Below, piece after piece: positions 48,562 to 60,500 of a stretch of 64,000 nt of DNA. The notes under the pieces are model-generated. The model made no database searches and was not told the DNA's origin. It saw only the letters and a program-made list of their open reading frames with translations. A program made the position numbers and the translations under genes. The DNA is from Apoderus coryli (lineage: Eukaryota > Arthropoda > Insecta > Coleoptera > Attelabidae): the NCBI GenBank assembly GCA_911728435.2, contig OU452199.1, positions 39,319,253 through 39,383,252 of the forward strand, written 5' to 3'. The first letter of the stretch is position 1; the number at the start of each line of letters is the position of its first letter.

Positions 48562-49011
48562 GTTGGCAGTTCTGAAAGTTGGTGTTTTATTGGACCTAAA
48601 TCCACTATCCCTAAACTAGTTATATACGAAGGTCGTAATTTAACATATTGAAATTGACAAGTTATTTATGGCTTTGATCATAAAAAACTTGCTTACATAG
48701 GTGTTCGTAAATCGTAGAAAAGGAGGCAAATTAAAAAAAAAATCTTACTCGAAATAATTTAAATAAAAAAATGTAGAAATATAGCTGGCCACAAAGAGTC
48801 TTGCGTAAAAGTAAAATGACAAAAGGGTCACAGAAATATTACTTTTACACTTAAATATGGACAGCTATACGTGCCTCGAGGGCAACAGTTAAATATAAGT
48901 AAAACAAAATTCAACTATATTTCAATTTTATTTCGTTTTGAAGACGATGACACCTCCACTATGGGGATTAACTCGGAAGTTTATATGGCAGTAAAGGTCA
49001 ACGGGAATATA

Positions 49012-50865
49012 CAGGGTGATTCATTATGGTTGCAACAAACGAAAACTGGAGATTCCTGAAAACAATTCAAGCATTTTTTGCCATGGAACCCACGTCCGCA
49101 AATGCTTTGTTATCGAGATACAGGGTGTCCAAATTTAGTGGTCAAATTAACTTTTTTGTTCATTTCCCAAAAACTAGCTAACCGATTTTGACAACATTTT
49201 ACATGCATTTGAAGACAGATAACCTAAAATATTCTGAATAATTTTGGCTTTCATTAACTGTTCATTGGCGTAGATTTAGGGGGCATTTGGATATTTTATA
49301 CACATAAATTAGTTAAACACAGCTTTGACAAGCTTCATTATTTTAAATTATTACTTTTTTAAAAAGAGCAACTTATAAGCTACAAAAAAGTTAATTACGT
49401 CGATGTTGTGGTTTCTACCATTTTTATGGAAACCGATAAATTGCAAGTTAATGGTAGATTTAAATCAAAATAACAAATTACTTAACAACAAATTTTAAGG
49501 CCTATCAGTAGAATAAAAATTTAACAATAAAAAAACTAAACTCGAAATTAAAATTAGAAAATTAATAACAACTGTTCAAACTGTCATTTTACATCTTTCA
49601 ACTAATGAATTTGTAGCTCTAATAAGGATATGAACTATCTCCAGTAGTTGGTTTTCATTTATAATTGGTACACTGTAAACCAATTGTTTCTTGTACCCCC
49701 ATAAAAAGTAGTCGAGCGGATTCAGATCCGGTGATCTTGGAGGCCACTCAATGGAACCTCCCAAACCAATCAAATTGTTTCCAAACAGTTGATTTAAAAC
49801 TTTAGTTACTTGTCTACCACGGTGCGCAGGGGCTCCGTCATGTTGATACCACATGTTTTGAACAATATTCAGAGGTACATCCTCAATAAACTCAGGTAGG
49901 CGGTTGTGTAGGAAAAGACTGTATTGATTTGAGTTTAAATGCCCATTAATTACGAACAACCGCAATAATTCATTGTTAAACATGCCACCCCAAACATTGA
50001 TACTAAAACGTTCTTGACAATTTCGCGGCCTAATAGCACGAGGGTTGTTTAAAGACTATACATGTTCATTATGGTTTGTATTTATGCCATCTCTAGTAAA
50101 AGTTGCTTCATCTGACCAGAGCACTTTTTTTAAAAATCTTTCATCTTTTTGATGCTTACCAAGAACCCAATTACAAAATAGTAGGCGCCTTTCACGGTCT
50201 CCAGGATGTAGGGCATGGACATCTTGATGATGATAGAGATAGAGCATTTATCGATGTAATAGTCTCCAAACAGTTGTTCGAGGTAATGCCAATTGAGTTG
50301 GTATTCTTCTAGTGAATATTTTCGGATCGTCTAAAACTAAATCCACTATGTTTTCTTCAGTTTGAATGTTTAGACGATGCAGTTGTTTGTTAACTCTAGG
50401 TAAAATGCTCCCTATCGTTCTAAGCCTGTGAAATGTAGCCGCCCATGTTTTGTGATATGGATGACGTCTATTAGGATACCTAATTTGGTATTCTCAGGCC
50501 GCTGCTCTTGCATTTGCATTACACAAACATATTCTTCAATTGAAAAACTCAGTTTAATTTAGAAAAAAAAAACATTCGCAATATTAAAAACAACTACGAA
50601 ATAATACGCCAATGAACAGTTAATGAAAACCAAAATTATTCAGAATATTTTAGGTTATCTGTCTTCAAATGCATGTAAAATTTTGTCAAAATCGGTTAGC
50701 TAGTTTTTGAGACATGAACAAGAAAGTTAATTTGACTACTAAATTTGGACACCCTGTACCTCGATAACGAAGCATTTGCGGACTTGAGTTCAATAACAAA
50801 AAATGCTTAAATCACTTTTAGCAATCTGCAGTTTTCGTTTGTTGCAACCATAATGAATCACCCTG
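49012..50865. mobile_element. Tc1/mariner-type transposon with 261-bp terminal inverted repeats
   Basis: Flanked by TA on both sides. The ends are CAGGGTGATTCATTATGG and complement. The inverted repeats run 49012-49272 and 50605-50865 with modest divergence. Contains one broken transposase gene on the minus strand. Confidence 0.82.
49576..50500 (-). pseudogene. Tc1/mariner-superfamily (DDE/D) transposase, broken
   Basis: Minus-strand pieces read WSDEATFTRDGINTNHN, then FSINVWGGMFN, MWYQHDGAPAHRGRQV and IEWPPRSPDLNPLDYFLWGY. The three catalytic acidic residues (SDEA, HDGAPAH, SPDLNPLD) are all visible. In-frame stops occur near 50068 (TAG between NEHV and SLNN) and 50248 (TAA before MLYLYHH). 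The N-terminal DNA-binding part is poorly preserved. Confidence 0.8.
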
Positions 50866-50867
50866 TA

Positions 50868-51334
50868 TAAATTAAAGAACGATAACAAAACCTGAATTTA
50901 TATTTTTGTATGGACGGCACTAGATCATTTGAAACATAGTCGTCCGCCCTTGTAGAACAGGTCACCGTGTATTATTAATTACGAAGAAGAAGGAAATTTA
51001 AAACATATTAAAATCCACGATAAAAACAGTAATTACACAAAAGATAAATAATATTTCCCCCTAATCGATATATTTTATTTTTGAAAATTAGTTTATAATT
51101 TTTTTTACGAAACTGATAGAAGGTCTTAAAATTAATCCCGATCGGTGTTATTAAAATAAGACGAATTATACTCTAGCGAGATAGGGTAATAAGATGACAT
51201 TATAAATTAAAAAACAATTAGCAAATAACGTTAAATTGTTATTAAAATTGTACGCAGAGTAGATAATACGATTTTATATTGTTGTTAAATCAAAAATTCG
51301 CATATATGACCTGCGTTTATAATCAAAAAATAAC
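50868..51334. other. Upstream region of gene E
   Basis: AT-rich sequence, presumably with the gene E promoter. No reliable TATA or initiator can be named. Confidence 0.4.
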
Positions 51335-54300
51335 ATGTTAATTAGAGTTTGTAGTGTTTTGGTTTTAGGATTGACACTTTTTAGCAGTGTTAGTTTGAAA
51401 CGTAAGTTTTTAGTGATTCATTTGTTGGATTTCATATGTGGGTGTCCCACGATGATGATTGCGGCGAAAATAATTAATCGTTGGAATTGTATCAATGTAA
51501 AGAGTGGTCCGATGAAATTTGCCACCCCAAATTTTTAAATTTAGAAAGAAATATTAAATAATATTGAAGTTTTTCTTTTTCTTATTCTTGAACCTTCTTA
51601 TTTATATTTAAGAATTTTTAATTTCTTGGGGTTTAGGTTCACAAAAAAAAACAAACATTCTAATAACGCAAGTTTATTGTGCTGTCAAAATAAACTATCC
51701 TTTTCACACACAACGACGTTTCGGTGCCATTATTTGCACCTTCATCAGGCTTTCCAACTAGAAAATCAAACAATTTTTTTTTTATCGAAAATTACTATTT
51801 TGTACAATATAAATGTATATGGAAGAATTATATTATTATTACTATTTTTTCCCTTCTTGTTTTCGTTAGATCAATTCAGACAATGGAAGAATACGATAAT
51901 GAAAAATATTTCTATCATTTAGTCATTCTAAAATTACTTACAGTTATTTTTCATGTCCGGTCACAAAAATTAACACAAAACAAAAACGAACAATACGACT
52001 AATTTATGTAAACACAGGACAAACAACAATTTAAGCACCTTTTAAATGGTGTTTTCAAAAGTAAACTAACTCTAGCCGTTTTCGAGAATTTTTGAGAAAA
52101 CGATTTTTTACAATTTTAATTTTTATTTATTTCTGACATTATTTTTTCAGATATAAAAAAATCAAAAGCACTTTCTCATTGTTACTTTTTTAGAAGAAAA
52201 AGATAGACTTTACAAATTTTCACTACGACGTTTCGTTTTTGAAAAACCATCATTAACTTTCAATACGGCCCTGGATTTTTTAATTTTAATTTAAAGCCAT
52301 TTTCAATTCAAAAATAGACGTAATGATTTAATAGTATATTGTACAACGAACATGAAATGACATATATTTCCTACGAGTATGATCGTTCGATCAGACGAGT
52401 AGGAAATTATCATTTCATGTGAGTTTCACACTATACTTTTTCTAGGGCTGATTTAATGCTTTTGAATAAATTAAACATAATTTTTATATATAAATATATC
52501 CAGCAGCATTATGGTAAACTCCAGGGTCCCTATTCTCGAGTATAAGAGAATGTGGTCACTCATATCACCAATATGCTCTATCACATCCCTGGTTTTTCTC
52601 CATTAATGCAAAATAGGTATTCTCAAACTCATATGATGTGAAATATACAATGAAAGATTCCTACAATGTTGCCAATAGGTTTTGAAGCAAAAGGCCAGTA
52701 TTTATCGTAATAAAAAGATGATATCACGTACATAACCTTTTGTTTTATTATTTATTTTGGTGTAAATTTTGTTTTAGTTAATTTGGTATCAGCATTTTAT
52801 AAGCATAAAGACAAGGGTATCAGTTTAAGGTAATCTAGGAAAAATTGCATTAAAATTTTATATGACTGACTGAATCAACTAAAGGTGGAAGCCACATCAT
52901 AAATATATATTAACAAAATTACATTGTTAATAGATTAGCAAATTTGAAAAAACCCGCACAGCCTTTGTAAGTAGCAAACAGAAACAAGTTTTAATTGATT
53001 TTTTACAAAATCAGGAAGATTTGCTGTCTGGGAGATTTTCTAATACTTTTACCAAGAAAAGCGCGAGACTATTGTGGGAGGAGGTTACCGTAATTTTAAA
53101 TGCAATTCCAGGTGGTTCATGTAAAAACTGGATGCAATGGACAAAGGTAGATTTAGTCTGAATTTTTTAATAAATTTTAAATCATCTAATTCAAAGGCCT
53201 CCAAAGCCTTATACATTTTCCTTGATGGACGAGCTTCTTGTACTTCTGCATCTGAAATAAAAGTAAGCAGCTAATCATTAAAAAACTACAAATAAATTAA
53301 TTACTATAAGTACATACGTACCTACCAAATTGTTTAAAACCTCTTCGTATACCAGAACTCTTCCATCCGCTAATTCCATTATTGAAAAATTATAAAATAA
53401 AAAATCACAAGCCCAACTTACTGTTAATTATAATTTTGAGATGTTATATTTTTACTATAAACGCAAACTCCTCCGTCAGATCACATGAAATATAGTAGGA
53501 GAATGGGGTTCTCTCGTTATTGTGTGATGTGATCTATCACTTGTGTTCAAGAATACCTATTTACGCGTTTCATGAGAACTCCGCCCACATTTTCTCATGA
53601 GAAGCAATTCCCTAGATTCGAGAATAGGCACCCTGGTCAGAACCATCGCATCCTGTACGCAGTCGGACAAAAGGAACCTAATTCTTCATAATGTCTACTC
53701 ACCACAACTAGATAGCACCTTTATCCGGCCGTATAAAGGTGCGATCTGGTAGGGGTGAGTGGACATTATGAAGCATGGTGTTCTTCCTGTTCGATTGCGG
53801 GCAGGACTTGCTGTAATGGTAATAACTCACTTGACCACTGGTTGAATAATACGAGTGTACCTACTATTTTCTTACACTTTCTTATACGAGGGTTGCCTTT
53901 TATATTTCGGGATTTGACAACCCTGGTGTTGCAATCTGGCAACTGACAGCTCTATCGTAAAGTTGGACATTTTTGAGGTTCTACGTACTCTAACGTTTTG
54001 ACATATTTTTTACAACTTTCTACGTGGATTAACTCAACAACAGTGCATGGATGAACATAAATAAATTTTTGGCGATGGAGCTCCATCAAGGACCAGTGTT
54101 TATCGATGGTATGGTGAATTCAATCGTGGTCGTAGTTCACTCCAAGATGAATTTCGTGAAGGTTATCCAAAATCAGTTGTTGTTCCGAAAACCATTGATG
54201 CTGTATGCAAACTGATATTGCAAGATCGTCATGTGACCTATCAAGAGATTGAGACAACCTTAGGCATTAGTGGGACCAGCATACATTTAATATTGCATAA

Positions 54301-57300
54301 ACATTTGACTGTCAAAAAAATTTGTTCGCGTTGGATCCCACATAATTTGTCATTCGTTCAAAAACAGGCTCGTGTCGATTGGTCGAAAGAAATGCTCAAA
54401 AAATACGACCGCGGTGCGTCGAAACACATCTATGACATCGTGACAGGTGAATGAATCGTGGATTTACGCGTATGAGCCCGAAAGTAAACAGCTGTCGACT
54501 GTATGTATGTTTCAAGATGAGCCAAATCCAACAAAAGTTGTTCGCGCACGAAGCACTTCCAAGCACATGGTCGCCTCTTTTTTCGGAAAAACTGGCCATG
54601 TCGCAATCGTTCCACTAGAACAACGCAGAACAGTCAATTCTGAGCGGTACACAACCATTTGTTTGCCAGTTGTCTTCCAAGAAATCAGGAAAACCAACCG
54701 CCGAAGACGGATCACTTTTCACCACGACAATGCGAGCTCTCACACATCGGCTCAAACAACTGCATTTTTGAGCACCCAAAACATCAATTTGATGAGTCAT
54801 CCGCCGTATAGTTCTGACTTGGCACCGAATGAGTTCTTTTTATTACCGTACGTAAAAAACAAACTGAGGGGTCAACGTTTTTCGGCACCTGAAGAAACGG
54901 TTGCTGCATTCAGATTGCATGTTTTGGAGATACCTCAATCAGAGTGGCAAAAGTGCTTCGACAATTGGTTCAAACGCATGCAAAAGTGTATAGATCTTCA
55001 TGGGGAATATTTTGGAAAACAATAAAGTGATTTTCGATGATTAATATTTGGTTTTGTTCTCTAATCCCAAAATATAAAACAACCCTCGTAATTCGTTATC
55101 GTATAATTTATCACCAAACAATGATATTAACGCGTAGATATGATCAATAATTAATGATTTATGGATAATTAATATGCCACACATGTTGTATTAACTGATT
55201 GTTTTATATATTTTTTTTAAGTTGATCGGTATCCTTATTGACTTAGGTTTAGGCATGTTTTTAATAATTTTAATATCTTCGCAAAAAACGATTAAATTGT
55301 CAATTATTGTAAACTGACTTAGCAAACCTATATTGAGAATTTATATTCCTATGTATGCTGTGGATGTGGGAAAGAATGCCGTAAATATTGAAAAAAGAAT
55401 TAGACGAAAATTTAGAGCTTTAGTACTAGCAAGATAAGATACTTATAGCAGAACTATAGATAACAGTTTGCTTAGTTATTCTATAGAACTCTATAGGTAC
55501 ATAAAAAATCAACCTTAGTTTTCCATGACGTTATTTTGTTAATAATTAAATGCAATTCAATATTATTCCAAAACTGATCAAGATTTCATGATAAAACAAA
55601 TAAGTTTACCTTTTTGTAAAAGAAAATGTTAATGATTAGGTTTTGTTCCTATTTCTTCTCTTTGGCATTATTTATATTTCAGATCTTCTACGCCAAGTTC
55701 TTGTACGCAAAATAGTTGATTTTTTTTTATAAAATTTATTTTGCCTCCTTTTCTACCATTTACGAACGTCCATGTAAACAAAATTGTTATGCTGCATGTT
55801 GTAGGTTATCTTGAATCAAAGCTATATAGGTATAACTAGCCAATTTTTCTGTTATATTTGGAATTTTTTTCCATTTTGACCCTTTTTTCCACTATTTTTG
55901 AACGGCTGTGTGAACGAGTTCATTTATGTAACATTTCTTAGATGATATTCTATTACAACTATGAAAAATCATTCCGTATTTCGAATAAGCTTAGGAAGTA
56001 TATATTTTTTAATTTTGACCCCTTTTACACTATTTACGAACGCCTATGAAAACAAGTTTTTTATAACACATTTTATAGGTGATATTCTATCAAAGCTATA
56101 AATAACTAGTCAATATTTCTGCTATTCTTAAGAAGTACGTTTTTTTCTAACATTTTTACCCCATTTTACACTTTATTCGTATGTCAATGTGGTCTAATTG
56201 TTTAGGTTAAATATTTTAGGTTATATTAATTAAACACACAAAAAATTAATCAACATTTCGGATAAGTTTAAGAACTATGATTTTTTTTAATTTTTGAACC
56301 CTCTTTTAAATCCCTTGCCTACGCTCAATGTTAATCACCACCTATAAATATCCTGTAGTATTTTCGTACCAAATATGGTTAAAATCCGTTAAGTGGTTTT
56401 TGAGTTGTCACGGATAGAAATTTTTTCTGACCCTTCAATAGAATTTTCACGGACGCCTATGGTACAATAATTTTAGTCGTGTATTTTTGACACCAATTCA
56501 ACTAGTTAAATATAAAAATGTTTACATTTTAAATATTTTTTTTAATTTTACCCCCTTTTCTACTATTTACAAACGCCTATGTAAATAAAAATTTTATGCT
56601 GCATTTTGTAGGTTATCTTATATCAAAGCTATATATAATTAGCCAATTTTTCTGGTATATTTGGGAAACGTTTTTTTTTTTTGTTTTTGACCCTTTTTTA
56701 AACTATTTTCGAACACCTCTGTGAACCAATTCTTTTATAGAATATTTTTTAGCTTATATTGTATCACAACTATGAAAAATGATTCGATATTTCGAATAAG
56801 TTTAGGAAATATATATTTTTTATGTTTTGACCCCTTTTCCACAATTTACGAACGCCTATGTAAGTAAGTTATTTATGACACATTTTATAGGTTATATTCT
56901 ATCAAAACTATAAATAACTAGTTAGTATTTCTGATATGTTTAAGAAATACGTTTTTTTTAAATGTTTTTTACCCCATTTTACACTATTTTCGAACGCCAA
57001 TGTGGTCTAATATTTTATGTTCAATATTTTAGGTTATATTCAATTAAATGCGTAAAAAATTATGCAGTATTTCGGATAAGTTTAAGAACTATGAATTTTT
57101 TTAATGTTTGAACCCTCTTTTAAACCCCTTGCCTACGCTTATTGTTTCCCAAAATCTAATCAGCTCCTTGCCATGTCCACTAGTATTTTTGTACCAAATT
57201 TGGTTAAAATCTGTTAAGTGGTTTTTGCGTTTTCGTGGATACAGACAGACAGACAGAAATTTTTTTAAAACTACTTATTAGCTCTCCATATCATATATGT

Positions 57301-57412
57301 AATATATGTATATATGGAGACTATTAGTTTCATGAAAAAAAAATTTTTTTTAATTTCACCGGAAATACTTCTTTTTGGTCATTTTATACATAAATAAGTA
57401 GTTTTAAAAAAA

Positions 57413-57459
<47 letters not shown>

Positions 57460-57460
57460 A

Positions 57461-57503
<43 letters not shown>

Positions 57504-60500
57504 ATCCACGAAAACGCAAAAACCGCTTAACAGATTTTAACCAAATTTGGTACAAAAATACTATTGGACATGGCAAGGAGCTGATTAGATTTTGGGAAAC
57601 ATTGAGCGTAGGCAAAGGGTTTAAAAGAGGGTTCAAAAATTAAAAAAATTCATAGTTCTTAAACTTATCCGAAATACTGCATAATTTTTTACGCATTTAA
57701 TTGAATATAACGTAAAATATTGAACATAAAATATTAGACCACATTGGCGTTCGAAAATAGTGTAAAATGGGGTAAAAAAGATTAAAAAAAAACGTATTTC
57801 TTAAAAATAGCAGAAATATTAACTAGTTATTGATAGTTTTGATAGAATATAACCTATAAAATGTGTTATGAATAACTTACTTTCATAGGCGTTCGTAAAT
57901 AGTGGAAAAGGGGTCAAAACATAAAAAATATATATTTCCTAAACTTATTCGAAATATGGAATAATTTTTCATAGTTGTGATACAATATAAGCTAAAAAAT
58001 ATTCCATAAAAGAATTGGTTCACACAGGCGTTCGAAAATAGTTTAAAAAAAGGGTCAAAAACGAAAAAAAAAACGTTTCCCAAATATACCAGAAAAATTG
58101 GCTAATTATATATAGCTTTGATATAAGATAACCTAAAAAATGCAGCATAAAATTTTTATTCACATAGGCGTTCGTAAATAGTAGAAAAAGGGGTAAAATA
58201 AAAAAAAATTAAAATGTAAAAAATTTTATATTTAACTAGATGAATTGGTGTTAAAAATACACGACAAAAATTAATGTACCATAGGCGTCCGTAAAAATTC
58301 TATAAAAGGGTCAGAAAAAATTTGTATCCGTGATAACTCAAAAACCATATAACGGATTTTAACCACATTTGGTACGAAAATACTACAGGATAATTATAGG
58401 TGGTGATTAACATTGAGCGTAGGCAACGGGTTTAAAAGAGGTTTCAAAAATTTAAAAAATCATAGTTCTTAAACTTATCCGAAATATTGAATAATTTTTT
58501 ATAGTTGTGATAGAATATAACCTAAAAAATGTTACATAAAAGAATTAGTTCACACAGGCGTTCGAAAATAGTGTTAAAAAAGGGTCAAAAACGAAAAAAA
58601 AATGTTTCCCAAATATACCAGAAAAATTGGCTAATTATATATAGCTTTGATATAAGATAACCTAAAAAATGCAGCATAAAATTTTTATTTACATAGGCGT
58701 TCGTAAATAGTAGAAAAAGGGGTAAAATAAAAAAAATTAAAATGTAAAAATTTTTATATTTAACTAGTTGAGTTGGTGTTAAAAATACACGACAAAAATT
58801 AATGTTCCATAGGCGTTCGTGAAAATTCTATAAAAGGGTCAGAAAAAATTTGTATCCGTGATAACTCAAAAACCACTTAACGGATTTTAATCACATTTGG
58901 TACGAAAATACTACAGGCTATTTATAGGTGGTGATTAACATTGAGCGTAGGCAAGGGGTTTAAAAGAGGGTTCAAAAATTTAAAAAAATTTTAGTTCTTA
59001 AACTTATCCGAAATATTGAATAATTTTTTATAGGTGTGATAGAATATAACCTAAAAAATGTTACATAAAAGAATTAGTTCACACAGGCGTTCGAAAATAG
59101 TCTTAAAAAAAGAGTCAAAAACGAAAAAAAAATGTTTCCCAAATATACCAGAAAAATTGGCTAATTATATATAGCTTTCATATAAGATAACCTAAAAAAT
59201 GCAGCATAAAATTTTTATTTACATAGGCGTTCGTAAATAGTAAAAAAAGGGGTAAAATGAAAAAAAATTAAAATGTAAAAATTTTTATATTTAACTAGTT
59301 GAATTGGTGTTAAAAATACACGACAAAAATTAATGTTCCATAGGCGTCCGTGAAAATTCTATAAAAGGGTCAGGAAAAAATTGTATCCGTGATAACTCAA
59401 AAACCACTTAACGGATAACCTACAACATGCAGCATAACAATTTTGTTTACATAGGCGTTCGTAAATAGTAGAAAAGGGGGCAAAATAAATTTTATAATAA
59501 AACTAAAAAAAAATCAATTATTTTGCGTACAAGAATTTGGCCTAGATCTGGAATATAAAATATCTGCGTATAAATAGTGCCTCCAAAGAGAAGAAAAAGG
59601 CACAAAACCCGATACAAAAAAAAAAAAAAATAGCTGATGTCTAAAACAAAACAAAAATTTAGATAAATGACAAAAAGGTCATAAAATTATGACTTTTACA
59701 CTTAAATATGGAGAGCTATTCGTGCCTCGAGGGCAACAGCTAGTTTATGTATAAAATGACCAAAAACCAGTATTTCCGATGAAATAAAAAAAAAATTTTT
59801 TTCGTGAAACTAATAGTCATCATATATATGATATGGAGAGCTAAAAAATAGCGTAAATCGCATCGCCTCGTTACGCCCCTGAGCAAAGTTGACTGTTAGG
59901 TCTAAATAATATTTTTTCTTGTAGAAAACATGCAGTATAGTAAATTTTGTTAATTAATTTGTGAGTGGTTTCTAAGCAATTCAATCAGTCAGGTAAAGGG
60001 GGCAATTTAAGATGCTGTAGCTCTTTAAGGGGACAATTGCGGACACATGTTATATAAACTTTTACTGCTTAAAATGTGAAGTTTTTTTTTAATGAAATAC
60101 GACTATGACCAGGCTCCCCACAGGCGGAGGTTACTCCTCCTTGAAGTTTTTCTGATGGTAGTGGATAGGTGTTCCAGTTTTGTCTCAGCTGTTCTTGTAA
60201 TAAGCATCTCGCACATCCATCTAGCGATGGTTTTGTTCACCCCTCTTCTCTCTAAAGCACCCTTGACAGACTCATGTGGTGTGTTGTGGAATGCGCCAAA
60301 GTTTCCCAAGAAGGCGCAGAATATTCGCACATAACCACAAAAATATGAGTAAAGGGTCAGAAGTTATACTTATATAAAGCAAAGATTAGTCACATACACT
60401 CAATTAATTTGCATAAAGTAATTGATAAAGAATAACTAAATTATTGTTTATTATTTATGTTTAATCCAATTCTAGCAACCGCTGAAGAAAGCAACGATAA

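Larger units (their letters stand above)
45805..48652. mobile_element. Penelope-like element, two partial copies in inverted orientation
   Basis: Two 1393-bp arms (45805-47197 and 47228-48620) are mirror images without indels around a 30-bp spacer. A 32-bp extension follows on the right. The insertion is flanked by a 12-bp direct repeat ATTGACAAGTTA (45794-45805 and 48653-48664) within copy 3 of the foldback element. Each arm encodes the C-terminal part of a Penelope protein and ends in a conserved CTGAAGATG...CGAAACG motif. The central reverse transcriptase is missing from both. Confidence 0.8.
41980..48890. mobile_element. Large inverted-repeat element, copy 3, broken by nested insertions
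   Basis: Fragments in order: 41980-42300 (TATATGGAGACTATT..., GTATCCACGG), 44000-44054 (GGTTCACACAGGCG), 44785-45220 (ATGCAGCATAAAA, CATAGGCGTTCGTG), 45773-45804 (GCAGAAATATTGAC) and 48653-48890 (ending TGCCTCGAGGGCAACAG). They align with consecutive parts of the elements at 35321 and 55638. The gaps are filled by the elements listed separately. Confidence 0.6.

Noticed and set aside
54396..54800. Minus-strand frames over the mariner
   Set aside because: Antisense of the transposase, which has a full set of family motifs.
37567..57503. Microsatellite blocks as a CRISPR-like array
   Set aside because: Simple 4-bp repeats without spacers in a eukaryotic genome.
60457..60475. ATG at 60457 as the start of gene E
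   Set aside because: An acceptor TTCTAG ends at 60475, and a signal-peptide exon with matching phase exists at 51335. MFNPILA would be intronic.
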